Below are positions 8,480 to 16,912 of a stretch of 64,000 nucleotides of DNA, in pieces (the stretch's first letter is position 1; each line of letters begins with the position of its first letter). Below the pieces are notes generated by a model. It made no database searches. It saw only the letters and a program-made list of their open reading frames with translations, and was not told the origin of the DNA. A program made the position numbers and the translations under genes. This stretch comes from Streptomyces sp. DSM 15324 (GTDB taxonomy: Bacteria; Actinomycetota; Actinomycetes; Streptomycetales; Streptomycetaceae): contig NZ_KQ949027.1 of assembly GCF_001514285.1 (NCBI RefSeq), positions 372,001-436,000 of the forward strand, written 5' to 3'.

Positions 8480-8736
8480 GCGCCGGCAGCCCCGGTCGCA
8501 GTCTGCGGCTGGAGATCGAGGGCGACGGCGGGGGCGAGTGGCTGATCCCCCTCGACTCACCCGCGGCGGTGGGCTCCGCCGCGCACGAGGTGGCGCACGT
8601 GGCGCTGGACGACGTGGAGTTCTGCCGGCTGGCCGCGGGGCACGTACCGCCGGAGGAGGCCGCGGCGGGGCAGCTGGGCGATCGGGGGGCGATCAGGGAC
8701 GTGCTGTTCGCCGCGGCGTCGCTGAGCCGGATGTAG
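8476..8736 (+). CDS. C-terminal remnant of the sigma-factor partner
   Basis: 86-aa frame that could start at the GTG at 8476, overlapping the previous stop as GTGA. It matches, from memory, the C-terminus of Streptomyces zf-HC2/mycothiol-isomerase-like anti-sigma proteins: SLRLEIEGDGGGEWLIPLDS near residue 8, then EVAHVALDDVEFCRLAAGHV and AIRDVLFAAASLSRM at the end. The same frame upstream of the GTG continues the homology (RRRAGLAAPA, from about 8428), so the break is more likely an internal deletion with frameshift than a designed start. No catalytic role is expected. Expression by coupling from the overlapping stop is possible. Confidence 0.5.
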   Translation: MSAGSPGRSLRLEIEGDGGGEWLIPLDSPAAVGSAAHEVAHVALDDVEFCRLAAGHVPPEEAAAGQLGDRGAIRDVLFAAASLSRM

Positions 8737-8770
8737 GGGTCGTTACAGGGGCGGTTGCGGTGCGTGGGCG

Positions 8771-8901
8771 GCTGCGGGTGCGCTGTGGCTGGTCGCGCGA
8801 TTCCCCGCGCCCGTGGACAGTCACGCCCGCTGGATCAGGGGCGCGGGGAACTGCGCGAACAACCCCACGCACCCGCACCCGCACCCGCACCCGCACCCGC
8901 C
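8771..8901. terminator. long imperfect hairpin with CCCGCA repeats
   Basis: An extended inverted repeat pairs GGCTGGTCGCGCGATTCCCC (about 8787-8806 and outward) with GGGGCGCGGGGAACTGCGCG (about 8838-8857 and outward). This is a repeat common between Streptomyces genes. Five CCCGCA hexamers follow at about 8872-8901. It sits between convergent genes and probably terminates both. Confidence 0.6.
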
Positions 8902-8920
8902 GAGACAGACCCCCGCCTCC

Positions 8921-9805
8921 CTAGGCGAACACCACCGTCCGGTGCCCGTTGAGCAGAATCCTGCGCTCCGCGTGCCACTTCACGGCCCGCGCCAGCGCCT
9001 GGCACTCCACGTCACGGCCGACCGCGACCAGCTGGTCGGGGGTGGCGTCGTGCCCCACCCGCTCGACCTCCTGCTCGATGATCGGCCCCTCGTCGAGATC
9101 GGCGGTGACATAGTGCGCCGTCGCCCCGATCAGCTTCACGCCCCGCGTGTGCGCCTGGTGGTACGGCTTCGCGCCCTTGAAGCTCGGCAGGAAGGAGTGG
9201 TGGATGTTGATGATGCGGCCGCTGAGCTGCTTGCACAGGTCGTCCGAGAGCACCTGCATGTAGCGGGCCAGGACCACCAGCTCGACGTTCTCCTCGCGCA
9301 CGATCTCCAGCAGCTTCGCCTCGGCCTCTGCCTTCGTCTCCCTGGTCACCGGGATGTGGTGGAAGGGGATGTCGTACGAGCCCACCAGCTCGGTGAAGTC
9401 GGTGTGGTTGGACACCACCGCCGCGATCTCCACCGGCAGCGCGCCGATCCTGGCGCGGAAGAGCAGGTCGTTCAGGCAGTGGCCGAACTTGCTGACCAGC
9501 AGGACGATGCGCATCTTCTCGTCGGCCCGGTTGATCTGCCAGTCCATGTGGAAGGAGTCGCCGATCGCCGCGAAGCTCGCCCGCAGCTTGTCCACGGTCT
9601 GCGGCGCGTCGGCCGAGAAGTGGACCCGCATGAAGAACAGTCCCGTGTCGTGGTCGCCGAACTGCTGACTGTCCTCGATGTTGCAGCCGGTCATGAACAG
9701 ATAGCTCGACACGGCGTGCACGATGCCCGGCTTGTCGGGGCAGGAGAGGGTGAGGACGTACTGGTCGGCGGGGGACGCCGCGGCTCGGGCGGACTGCTCA
9801 CTCAT
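8921..9805 (-). CDS. purU: formyltetrahydrofolate deformylase
   Basis: 294-aa PurU: hydrolyses 10-formyl-tetrahydrofolate to formate and tetrahydrofolate, balancing one-carbon units for purine synthesis. An N-terminal ACT domain (YVLTLSCPDKPGIVHAVSSY, residues ~15-90) is followed by a formyltransferase fold. Catalytic-region motifs include VLLVSKFGHCLNDLLFR near residue 105, LARYMQVLSD near 185, the invariant INIHHSFLPSFKGAKPYHQA near 205 and ATAHYVTADLDEGPIIEQ near 235. Length and motifs are normal. It is transcribed alone, convergent with the sigma-factor operon. Confidence 0.96.
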   Translation of the reverse strand: MSEQSARAAASPADQYVLTLSCPDKPGIVHAVSSYLFMTGCNIEDSQQFGDHDTGLFFMRVHFSADAPQTVDKLRASFAAIGDSFHMDWQINRADEKMRIVLLVSKFGHCLNDLLFRARIGALPVEIAAVVSNHTDFTELVGSYDIPFHHIPVTRETKAEAEAKLLEIVREENVELVVLARYMQVLSDDLCKQLSGRIINIHHSFLPSFKGAKPYHQAHTRGVKLIGATAHYVTADLDEGPIIEQEVERVGHDATPDQLVAVGRDVECQALARAVKWHAERRILLNGHRTVVFA

Positions 9806-9852
9806 GCAGCACAGGGTCTCACGTCCACCCCGGCACGGCGGAGGCCGTCCCG

Positions 9853-10353
9853 CTACGCGGACCTCGTCATGATGCGCAGCACTTCCAGGGTGCGCGGCGG
9901 CGCGTCCGGGTCCTCGCCGTCGGCCACCGCCAGGCGCAGGTGCGCGTCCCGGGCCGCCTGCACCGCCTCGGGCCAGCCGGGGTGGGAGACATAGGTGGAG
10001 ACCGGCGCGTCCGGGCCGACCTGGTGCATGATCCGCAGGACGCGCAGCACGGCGGTGTCGACGAGCGCCGCCTCCTGCGGGTCACGGAAGATCGTGCCGA
10101 CGTACTTCTCGGCGGACCAGTTGTCCAGCCAGGTGTCCTCGACCAGACGGTAGACGGCGTCGGTGACGTCGCCGTATCCGTCCACCCCGGCCAGCCAGAC
10201 GTTCTGCTGGAACACCGGGTCGGAGAGCATGTGCAGCGCGGAGCGCACATTGCTGCGCCAGCGCCACCACGGCATGTCGTTGAGTGGCATGCCGCCCATG
10301 GTGGAGGAGCGACGGCCGCGACGGGAAGAGTTCTCCGAACCTTGCACGGTCAT
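9853..10353 (-). CDS. conserved hypothetical protein
   Basis: 166-aa soluble protein without signal peptide or membrane segment. I recognise the segment PLNDMPWWRWRSNVRSALHM as conserved in Streptomyces genomes but know no function. It is followed by Trp-rich, helical sequence (DTWLDNWSAEKYVGTIFRDP). The ATG at 10353 is used; an ATG at 10290 (MPLNDMPWW) begins exactly at the conserved part and may be the true start, since the extra 21 residues are Ser/Arg-rich. It is divergent from the solute-binding lipoprotein gene and shares a promoter region of about 100 bases. Confidence 0.7.
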   Translation of the reverse strand: MTVQGSENSSRRGRRSSTMGGMPLNDMPWWRWRSNVRSALHMLSDPVFQQNVWLAGVDGYGDVTDAVYRLVEDTWLDNWSAEKYVGTIFRDPQEAALVDTAVLRVLRIMHQVGPDAPVSTYVSHPGWPEAVQAARDAHLRLAVADGEDPDAPPRTLEVLRIMTRSA

Positions 10354-10471
10354 CGATCGTACGTTTTCGCACCCCCGAGTCCTCACGGACCCCGGTAATT
10401 CACTCTCGCGTCACCCCGCGTTGACCGTGGGTCACTCCCAGGTTATTGATGTGACGGAATCGTGCGTGGTC

Positions 10472-11848
10472 ATGACCGGCAGGCGACGCACCTTCCCGCG
10501 AAGTACCTTCCTCCCCAGGTTTCTCCGCACTACCGGAAACGGCAGACCGGCCGCCCGCGCGGCGGGCGCTCTGGCCGCCGTGGCGTCGCTGACCGCCGGA
10601 TGCGGGGTCGTCCCCGGAGTCACGGGGGGTTCCGGGGACGACGCGATCGTCGTGATGACCTGGGCGCCCGTGGGAACGGCCGCCACGAACAAGCCCGGCA
10701 TGCCCGCCTTCGCCCGCGCCTACGCCCGCTGGATCAACTCCAAGGGCGGCCTCGACGGCCACAAGCTCACCGTGCTGACCTGCAACGACCACAACGACGC
10801 GGTGTCCGCGGCGGCCTGTGCCCGGCGCGCGGTCAAGGAGAACGCGGTCGCCGTCGTCGGCTCCTACAGCCAGCACTCCGATGCGTTCTTCCCGCACCTG
10901 GAGGGCGCCGGCATCCCCTACATAGGCGGCTACGGCGTCACGAACTCCGAGTTCACCAGCCCTCTGTCCTACCCGGTCAACGGCGGTCAGCCCGCCCTCC
11001 TCGCCGGTCTCGGCAAGGTGCTGGCCGACTCCTGCGCGGGGCCCGTGGCCCTCGTGCGCCCCGACACCATCGCGGGCGACGCGCTGGCGCCGATGCTGGA
11101 CGCCGGTCTGCGGGCGGGCGGGCACGACAGGGCGGAGGACCAGCGGGCGGCGGAGGACGCCACCGAGTACTCCACGCAGGCCGAGAAGGCCCTGCGGACG
11201 GCCACCGGCGCCACGGCGGGCAGCGGCACGGCGAGCGGCGGCACGGGGTCCGGTAGTACGGCGACCGGCGGCACGGGCTGTGTGGTGCCCGCGCTGGGCG
11301 ACCGCAACGGCACCTTCATGGACTCCTTCCGCCGCAGCCGCGCGGACTATCCCGCGGTGCACACCGGAAGCGTGCTGGGCAGCGTCGACCAGACCGTCAT
11401 CGACGCCAGCGGCGGCGGCTCCGGCCCGTACGAGGGGGCGTACGTCACCGGCTGGTACCCGGTGGAGAGCGACAAGCGGTGGGCCGGGATGAAGAAGGTG
11501 ATCAGCGAGTCCGCCTTCTCCGACACCAGCATCGACCCCTCCGACACCGGCGTGCAGACCACCTGGATCGCCTACAACGTGCTGCGGCAGGCCGTGGAGT
11601 CGCTGGGCGACCACGAGGTGAGCGCCGACTCCGTCCGCTCCGCCCTCAACAGCGGCCGGACGTTCACCACCGGCGGACTCACCCCCGCCCTGCGCTGGAA
11701 GTTCACCAGCCGGCTCGCCGCCGTCGGGTTCCCCCGGCTGTCCAACGCCGAGGTGACCGTGCAGCAGGTGCGCAAGGGCCTGCTGGTGGCCTCGCGGAAG
11801 GGCTTCGTCGACGTCACCGGCACCATGGAGGACGCGGACGTCGGCTGA
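10472..11848 (+). CDS. solute-binding lipoprotein, branched-chain amino acid receptor type
   Basis: 458-aa extracytoplasmic receptor of the type-1 periplasmic-binding fold (Peripla_BP_6, ligand-binding part of amino-acid ABC importers). A signal peptide ends in the lipobox LTAG-C near residue 44. The mature part begins with a family-like strand and SKGGLDGHKLTVLTCNDHND near residue 90, GSYSQHSDAFFPHLEGAGIP near 130 and a second lobe after ~210. A Gly/Ser/Thr-rich insertion (residues ~245-270) is unusual. Start choice: ATG 10472, with in-frame GTG codons at 10451 and 10463 as alternatives. No permease or ATPase gene is adjacent, so it may serve a remote transporter or act as a sensor receptor. 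Confidence 0.85.
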   Translation: MTGRRRTFPRSTFLPRFLRTTGNGRPAARAAGALAAVASLTAGCGVVPGVTGGSGDDAIVVMTWAPVGTAATNKPGMPAFARAYARWINSKGGLDGHKLTVLTCNDHNDAVSAAACARRAVKENAVAVVGSYSQHSDAFFPHLEGAGIPYIGGYGVTNSEFTSPLSYPVNGGQPALLAGLGKVLADSCAGPVALVRPDTIAGDALAPMLDAGLRAGGHDRAEDQRAAEDATEYSTQAEKALRTATGATAGSGTASGGTGSGSTATGGTGCVVPALGDRNGTFMDSFRRSRADYPAVHTGSVLGSVDQTVIDASGGGSGPYEGAYVTGWYPVESDKRWAGMKKVISESAFSDTSIDPSDTGVQTTWIAYNVLRQAVESLGDHEVSADSVRSALNSGRTFTTGGLTPALRWKFTSRLAAVGFPRLSNAEVTVQQVRKGLLVASRKGFVDVTGTMEDADVG

Positions 11849-11867
11849 GGGCCCGGCCCGGCCCGGG

Positions 11868-13574
11868 TCAGAGCTGGGTGGGCTGGCGCTCCGTCAGACC
11901 GTGCTTCCGGGCGATCGCGTTCCACAGCCGGGCGGCCTTGTTCTTCTGCGCGCTCGCGGTGCCGCTCTCCCGGTTGCCCTGCTGGGTGGCGTTCGTGCTG
12001 CGGGCGCCGCCCTTCTTGCAGGCCTTGCGCTGGTTGCCGGCGACCTCGTCGGCCCAGTCCGCGTAGTGGTTGTCGGCGGCCGCCGAGGCCTGCCAGGCCT
12101 TGGTGAGGGCACCGGTCAGCGCGGCGTGGTCGGGCAGCTGGTCGACGTCGAGCGCGGCCAGCTTGGTGACCAGCTCGTTGCGCTGGCCGGCGGCGGCCCG
12201 CAGGTCCGAGGCGGCCTGGTCGAGGTTGTCGCAGCGCCTCACGTCCGCCACCGCGGCGATCACGCTGGCCCGGCTGCTGCCGCTGTCCGCGAGCAGCTGG
12301 TCCAGGGCGGTCGCCTGCTGCTCGGCCGGGTCGTCCCCGGAGGCCGACGGCTCGCCCGCCGAGGCCGACGCGGCGACGGGCTTGCCGGCGTCGCCCTTGT
12401 CGTCGTCGCCGCCTCCGCCGCCGAGCAGCGCGCCCGCGCCGATCCCGACGACGGCGATCGCGACGCCGACCGCCGCGATCAGCGGCAGGCGCGAGCCGGT
12501 ACGGCCGCCGCGGCCCCGCTCGTCACCGTGGTCGTCGTGGCGTACGGGAGGCACATAGGTGGGCTGGGGGGCGCGCGCCGCGGGCCTGGCGCCGTAGCCC
12601 TGCGGGCCACCGCCGTAGCCGGGGGTCGCCGGCTCGGTGATGCGCGGAAGCTGCTGGGTGGCCCCGGCCGGGGCGCCGGCCCCCGCGCCGCCGCCCGGTC
12701 CGTCGCGGAAGAGGTTCTCGAACCCGGCGGGCGGCTGTGCGCCCCCGCCCGCCGCCGGACCGCCCTGGGCGGGCACGGGCGGCAGGTACTGCGTGGCCTC
12801 GGCGTCGGAGTGCGCGGCGCCCGGGTAGTGCGCCGCCCCGCCGGGGCTCTCGGGCGGCAGCGCGCCCGGCCGGACCGGCGGGATGTACTGCGTGGCTGCC
12901 TCGTCGCCGCCCGGGACGGGGCCGGCGGCGGGGACGGGCGGCAGCACCTGGGTCCGGCCGTCGTCGACCGGGCCCGACGGAACCGGCGGTATGTACTGGG
13001 TGGCCCCGTCGGCGCCGTCGGCGTACGGCGGTACCGGCGCCCCCGGCCCGCCCTGCGGGTACGCCGGCGGCGCGGCCGACCCCTGCGGGGCCTGGCCGTA
13101 GGCGGCCGGGGTCTGGCGGTGCTGGTCGTAGCCGGTGAAACCCTGCGGGTTCCCGTCGTACGACGGCTGCGGCGCCGCCGGAGCGCTCTGGCCGTAGCTC
13201 TGCCCCGGCGCGCCGCCCTCGGGCGGGAACGGGCCCGTGCCCCACGGGTCGGGCTGCGCGGTGCCCCACTGCTGCGGCTGCTGCTGGTCCGGGGGCAGCG
13301 GCCAGCCCTGCTCCTGCTGCCCGGCCGGCACCTGCTGCTCGGGGCCCCACGGCTGCTCCCAGGTCCCGCCGCCCGCCGGGGGCTGCGCGGGCGGCTGCTG
13401 CCCGTACGACTGAGCCCCGTACGGACCGGGCCGTCCGCCCCGACGGGGGCCCGACTGCGGTCCGCCGGCGTCCGTGAGTCCCGGAATGAGGGGCTCACCA
13501 CCGTCGGAGGGCAGCACGATGCCTTCGCGCGCGGGCCGCGCCGAGGGCTCCTCGCCCTGTCCACTCTGCGTCAC
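11868..13574 (-). CDS. single-pass membrane protein with long Pro/Gln/Gly-rich cytoplasmic region
   Basis: 568-aa protein of unknown function. Residues 1-355 are low-complexity Pro/Gly/Gln/Ala sequence and should be cytoplasmic. One hydrophobic segment (~365-387) follows a basic stretch, then an extracytoplasmic domain of ~180 residues, mostly helical, with only two cysteines. Within the N-terminal part a motif of the form (A/R)TQ(Y/V)(I/L)PPV recurs: ATQYIPPVP, RTQVLPPVP, ATQYIPPVR, ATQYLPPVP and the diverged ATQQLPRI. Repeated Thr-Gln sites in a cytoplasmic tail suggest phosphorylation by a Ser/Thr kinase and FHA binding (inference). ATG 13574 starts the open frame. No operon partner. Confidence 0.75.
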   Translation of the reverse strand: MTQSGQGEEPSARPAREGIVLPSDGGEPLIPGLTDAGGPQSGPRRGGRPGPYGAQSYGQQPPAQPPAGGGTWEQPWGPEQQVPAGQQEQGWPLPPDQQQPQQWGTAQPDPWGTGPFPPEGGAPGQSYGQSAPAAPQPSYDGNPQGFTGYDQHRQTPAAYGQAPQGSAAPPAYPQGGPGAPVPPYADGADGATQYIPPVPSGPVDDGRTQVLPPVPAAGPVPGGDEAATQYIPPVRPGALPPESPGGAAHYPGAAHSDAEATQYLPPVPAQGGPAAGGGAQPPAGFENLFRDGPGGGAGAGAPAGATQQLPRITEPATPGYGGGPQGYGARPAARAPQPTYVPPVRHDDHGDERGRGGRTGSRLPLIAAVGVAIAVVGIGAGALLGGGGGDDDKGDAGKPVAASASAGEPSASGDDPAEQQATALDQLLADSGSSRASVIAAVADVRRCDNLDQAASDLRAAAGQRNELVTKLAALDVDQLPDHAALTGALTKAWQASAAADNHYADWADEVAGNQRKACKKGGARSTNATQQGNRESGTASAQKNKAARLWNAIARKHGLTERQPTQL

Positions 13575-13775
13575 CGGGACTCCTACGAACGGGGGACTGT
13601 CGGAATCGTCGGCTCACGCTACCGGGTCCCCGGAACCCCGTGCCACGCAGCTCAGGACGTGATCTGCCTCCCAGTGACGTCCGTTACAGATCCGGAGCGC
13701 CGTGCGCCGCGTCCGGCACATCCCGTACGGGACCTGTGCGTTTCCCGGACGTTCACGCGACGGCGCCCCGTCCGT

Positions 13776-15161
13776 TCACGCCGCGGCCTGGAGCTCCAGC
13801 CGCGCCCCGAACTCCCTGACCACCGGCTCCTCCCGGTACGGCTCCAGCCGCTGCTGGAGGTCCTCCAGGTACTCCGCGCCCCGGTTGGAGCGCAGGGTCT
13901 CCAGGAGTTCCACCGCCTTCAGACCGGTGCTGCACGCCTGCTCGACCTGACGCTGCTGCACCTGCGCGGTGGCGAGGAGGACGTACCCGATGGCCCGGCG
14001 GCGGGCCCGGCTCTCCGGATGCCCGGCCAGCGACTGCTCGGCGCACCGCGCCGCCGCCTCCGCCTGCCCGAGGTCGCGGTGGCAGTGCGCCAACTCGTCC
14101 GCCAGATAGGCCTCGTCGAAGTGCGCGATCCACGCCGGGTCGTCGCCCGCGGACGGCTCGGCACCCTCCAGCGCCGACACCGCCCGCCCCGAGGCGAGCT
14201 GGGCGGACCGGACGTCGCCCATCAGCGCGTGCCCCCGGGCCTCCGCCGCGAGGAACATCGACTCCGCGCGCGGGGTGACCCGCCCACGCGCCCCCTCCTG
14301 GGCCGCGCGCGCCAACTGGGCGATCTCCCGCGGGTTCCCGAGCTGGGCGGCGAGGTGGCTCATCGACGCGGCGAGGACGTACCCGCCGTAGCCGCGGTCG
14401 CCCGCCGCCTGCGCGAGCCGCAGGGACTGGATGTAGTACCGCTGGGCCAGCCCCGGTTGGCCGGTGTCGACGGCCATGTACCCGGCGAGTTCCGTCAACC
14501 GGGCCACCGCGGCGAAGAGTTCGCGGCCCACCGCCTCCCGGTAGGAGCCGGCCAGCAGCCCCGAGACGACGCTGTTGAGGTAGTGCACGACCACCGGGCG
14601 GACATGCCCGCTGCCGTACTGGTGGTCCAGGTCGACCAGGGCCTGCGTCATCGCCTTGACGGCCGCCACGTCGGACAGGCCCACCCGCGGTCCCGCCGAC
14701 CGCGCCACCTGGGCGTCGGGCGACGAGATCAGCCAGTCGCGGCTGGGCTCGACCAGCGCCGAGGCGGCGACGGACGAACCGGAGAGGAAGTCGCGCCGGC
14801 CCACGTCGCTGCGCCACAGCTCGCAGACCTGCTCGATGGCCCCCAGCACCGTCGGCGAGAACTGGAGACCCACGCCCGACGCGAGGTTCTTGCCGTTGGC
14901 CATGCCGATCTCGTCGATCGTGACCGTACGGCCGAGCTTGCGGCCCAGGGCCTCGGCGATGATCGCCGGGGCGCGCCCGCGCGGCTGCTGTCCGCGCAGC
15001 CAGCGGGCCACCGACGTCTTGTCGTAGCGCAGGTCGAGACCGTGCTCGGCCCCGCACATGTTGACCCGGCGGGCGAGCCCGGCGTTCGAGCACCCCGCCT
15101 CCTGGATGAGCGCCTGCAGCCGTTCGTTCGGCTGCCGGGCGACGAGAGGCCTTGCGGCCAT
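13776..15161 (-). CDS. NsdA-like helix-turn-helix/TPR regulator
   Basis: 461-aa regulator resembling the Streptomyces NsdA family (NsdA negatively affects differentiation and antibiotic production in S. coelicolor). An N-terminal DNA-binding-like segment covers residues ~5-75 (NERLQALIQEAGCSNAGLAR, YDKTSVARWLRGQQPRGRAP). The rest is a tetratricopeptide-like array of helices (AGYMAVDTGQPGLAQRYYIQ, DDPAWIAHFDEAYLADELAH) typical of multi-TPR sensors. The ATG at 15161 follows AGGGGG and removes a long upstream shadow extension. It is divergent from the Prim-Pol-like gene and monocistronic. I do not claim that it is nsdA itself. Confidence 0.85.
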   Translation of the reverse strand: MAARPLVARQPNERLQALIQEAGCSNAGLARRVNMCGAEHGLDLRYDKTSVARWLRGQQPRGRAPAIIAEALGRKLGRTVTIDEIGMANGKNLASGVGLQFSPTVLGAIEQVCELWRSDVGRRDFLSGSSVAASALVEPSRDWLISSPDAQVARSAGPRVGLSDVAAVKAMTQALVDLDHQYGSGHVRPVVVHYLNSVVSGLLAGSYREAVGRELFAAVARLTELAGYMAVDTGQPGLAQRYYIQSLRLAQAAGDRGYGGYVLAASMSHLAAQLGNPREIAQLARAAQEGARGRVTPRAESMFLAAEARGHALMGDVRSAQLASGRAVSALEGAEPSAGDDPAWIAHFDEAYLADELAHCHRDLGQAEAAARCAEQSLAGHPESRARRRAIGYVLLATAQVQQRQVEQACSTGLKAVELLETLRSNRGAEYLEDLQQRLEPYREEPVVREFGARLELQAAA

Positions 15162-15437
15162 TGGCACTACCCCCTGTGGAGTTCCGCACCGAAAAGTTCC
15201 GGCCGAGAAGATCAATGCCCCATGGAAACAGCGAAAATGCGAGGCATGTGCTGATTGCACGAGAAGTGCCGGGATATCGGCGGAAGTCCGCCCCCGTCGG
15301 TGCCTACCCGTTCCCGCGCCCGTTCCTTCCGCGCGCCCCCGGGATGCACCCATGCGCCCCGGACGCGGAATCGGTGCTCCCTCCCCGCGCACAGTGGTCG
15401 TGCGTAACCCGCGGTGACCGCTAGAGTTGTCCTCATC

Positions 15438-16091
15438 GTGGAAGAGACCATCGCGGGCGCCGACGCCACTCAAATCCCGAAGCAGCGCGGGGAATCGCTG
15501 CTCGAGACCGCTGTTCGCTACGCCGAGGAACGTCATTGGGACGTCTTCCCCGGCACCTGGCTGGAAGCCGTCGGCGGTTTGCAGCGCTGCTCCTGCGGCG
15601 ACACCGCGTGCGCGGCGCCCGGGGCGCATCCCACGGGCCCCGACTGGGTGACGCAGGCGACGGGCAGTGCGACCGTCGCGCGCCGGATGTGGCAGAAGCA
15701 GCCGACCGCCTCGATCCTGCTCCCCACCGGGCGTACGTTCGACGCGATCTCCGTGCCGGAGACGGCAGGGTTCCTCGCGCTGGCGCGGATGGAGCGGATG
15801 CAACTGACGCTGGGGCCGGTGACGTTGACGCCGGACCGGCGGATGCAGTTCTTCGTGCTGCCGGGGGCGTCCGCGAAGGTGCCGGACCTGGTGCGCAAGC
15901 TGGGCTGGTCCCTCGGGTCGCTGGATCTGGTGACGTTGGGCGAGGGCACGTACGTGGCCGCGCCGCCCACGCGCTTCGGGTCCCGGGGCGCGGTGCAGTG
16001 GGCCTGCCGGCCGACCGCCGCGAACCGGTGGCTGCCGGACGCGGAGGAGTTGATCTCTCCGCTGGCCTACGCGTGCGGGCGGGATCGGTAA
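15438..16091 (+). CDS. Prim-Pol N-terminal-like protein (bifunctional DNA primase/polymerase family)
   Basis: 217-aa protein related to the N-terminal domain of archaeo-eukaryotic-type primase-polymerases. LLETAVRYAEERHWDVFPGT begins the domain near residue 15. CSCGDTACAAPGAHPTGPDW near residue 45 is the Cys-rich loop typical of this family, and SILLPTGRTFDAISVPE follows near 85. No clear catalytic DxD or helicase part is seen, so it is probably a non-replicative, Streptomyces-specific relative. GTG 15438 gives the family N-terminus (MEETIAGADATQIPKQRG). A GTG at 15414 is possible. No ribosome-binding site precedes 15438, so translation may be leaderless. Confidence 0.75.
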   Translation: MEETIAGADATQIPKQRGESLLETAVRYAEERHWDVFPGTWLEAVGGLQRCSCGDTACAAPGAHPTGPDWVTQATGSATVARRMWQKQPTASILLPTGRTFDAISVPETAGFLALARMERMQLTLGPVTLTPDRRMQFFVLPGASAKVPDLVRKLGWSLGSLDLVTLGEGTYVAAPPTRFGSRGAVQWACRPTAANRWLPDAEELISPLAYACGRDR

Positions 16092-16138
16092 TCGTTCCTC
16101 CGCCGCAAAAGCGACGTGCCTGAACGTAGGCTTCGGGC

Positions 16139-16912
16139 ATGACGTCTGCCGTGCGCGTTCGTGGGCTGTGGAAGCGGTTCGGGCAGCAGGTCGCGGTTGC
16201 CGGGATCGATCTCGATCTGCCCGCCGGGAAGTTCATCGGGCTCGTCGGACCCAACGGGGCGGGGAAGACGACCACGCTCTCCATGGTGACCGGGCTGTTG
16301 CGGCCCGACCAGGGAGTCGTCGAGGTGGGCGGGCGGGACGTGTGGCGGGATCCCGTGGCGGTGAAGGCACGGATCGGGGTGCTGCCGGAGGGGCTGCGGC
16401 TGTTCGAGCGGCTGTCGGGGCGTGAACTGCTCGGGTACAGCGGACGGCTGCGCGGGCTGCCCGGGGCCGAAGTCGACCGGCGGGCCACGCAGTTGCTCGA
16501 CGTCCTCGATCTCGCGGGGGCCCAGCACAAACTGGTCGTCGACTACTCGACGGGGATGCGGAAGAAAATCGGGCTCGCGACGGCGCTGCTGCACAATCCC
16601 GAGGTGCTCTTCCTCGACGAGCCGTTCGAGGGGGTCGACCCGGTGTCCGCGCAGACCATCCGCGGGGTGCTGGAGCGGTACACCGCCTCCGGGGCCACCG
16701 TCGTCTTCTCCTCGCATGTGATGGAACTCGTCGAGTCCCTCTGCGACTGGGTGGCGGTGATGGCGGCGGGGCGGATCCGGGCGCACGGGACGCTGGAGGA
16801 GGTCCGCGGGGCGGCCCCCTCGTTGCAGCGGGCGTTCCTGGAACTGGTCGGCGCCGAGGGGCGGCCCGGCGGGGCGGATCTCGACTGGCTGGGCGGCGGG
16901 GCCGCCCGATGA
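16139..16912 (+). CDS. ABC transporter ATP-binding protein
   Basis: 257-aa ATPase of an ABC exporter. Walker A GPNGAGKTTTLSMV near residue 38, Q-loop region ~80-95, signature variant YSTGMRKKIGLATALLHNPE near 133, Walker B EVLFLDEPFEGVDPVS near 155 and H-loop VFSSHVMELVESL near 187. The stop overlaps the start of the membrane-subunit gene (ATGA), so the two are translationally coupled and form one transporter. Resemblance is to drug or natural-product exporter ATPases; the substrate is unknown. Confidence 0.92.
   Translation: MTSAVRVRGLWKRFGQQVAVAGIDLDLPAGKFIGLVGPNGAGKTTTLSMVTGLLRPDQGVVEVGGRDVWRDPVAVKARIGVLPEGLRLFERLSGRELLGYSGRLRGLPGAEVDRRATQLLDVLDLAGAQHKLVVDYSTGMRKKIGLATALLHNPEVLFLDEPFEGVDPVSAQTIRGVLERYTASGATVVFSSHVMELVESLCDWVAVMAAGRIRAHGTLEEVRGAAPSLQRAFLELVGAEGRPGGADLDWLGGGAAR

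Noticed and set aside
8872..8901. CCCGCA hexamer run as a functional iteron array
   Set aside because: Short, simple-sequence and joined to one arm of the hairpin terminator; slippage explains it.
11901..15254. Very long plus-strand open frame (over 1100 codons)
   Set aside because: It is the complement of the repeat-rich membrane protein and the TPR regulator, whose frames show clear domains. Its product is Arg/Gly/Ala-rich with no family features.
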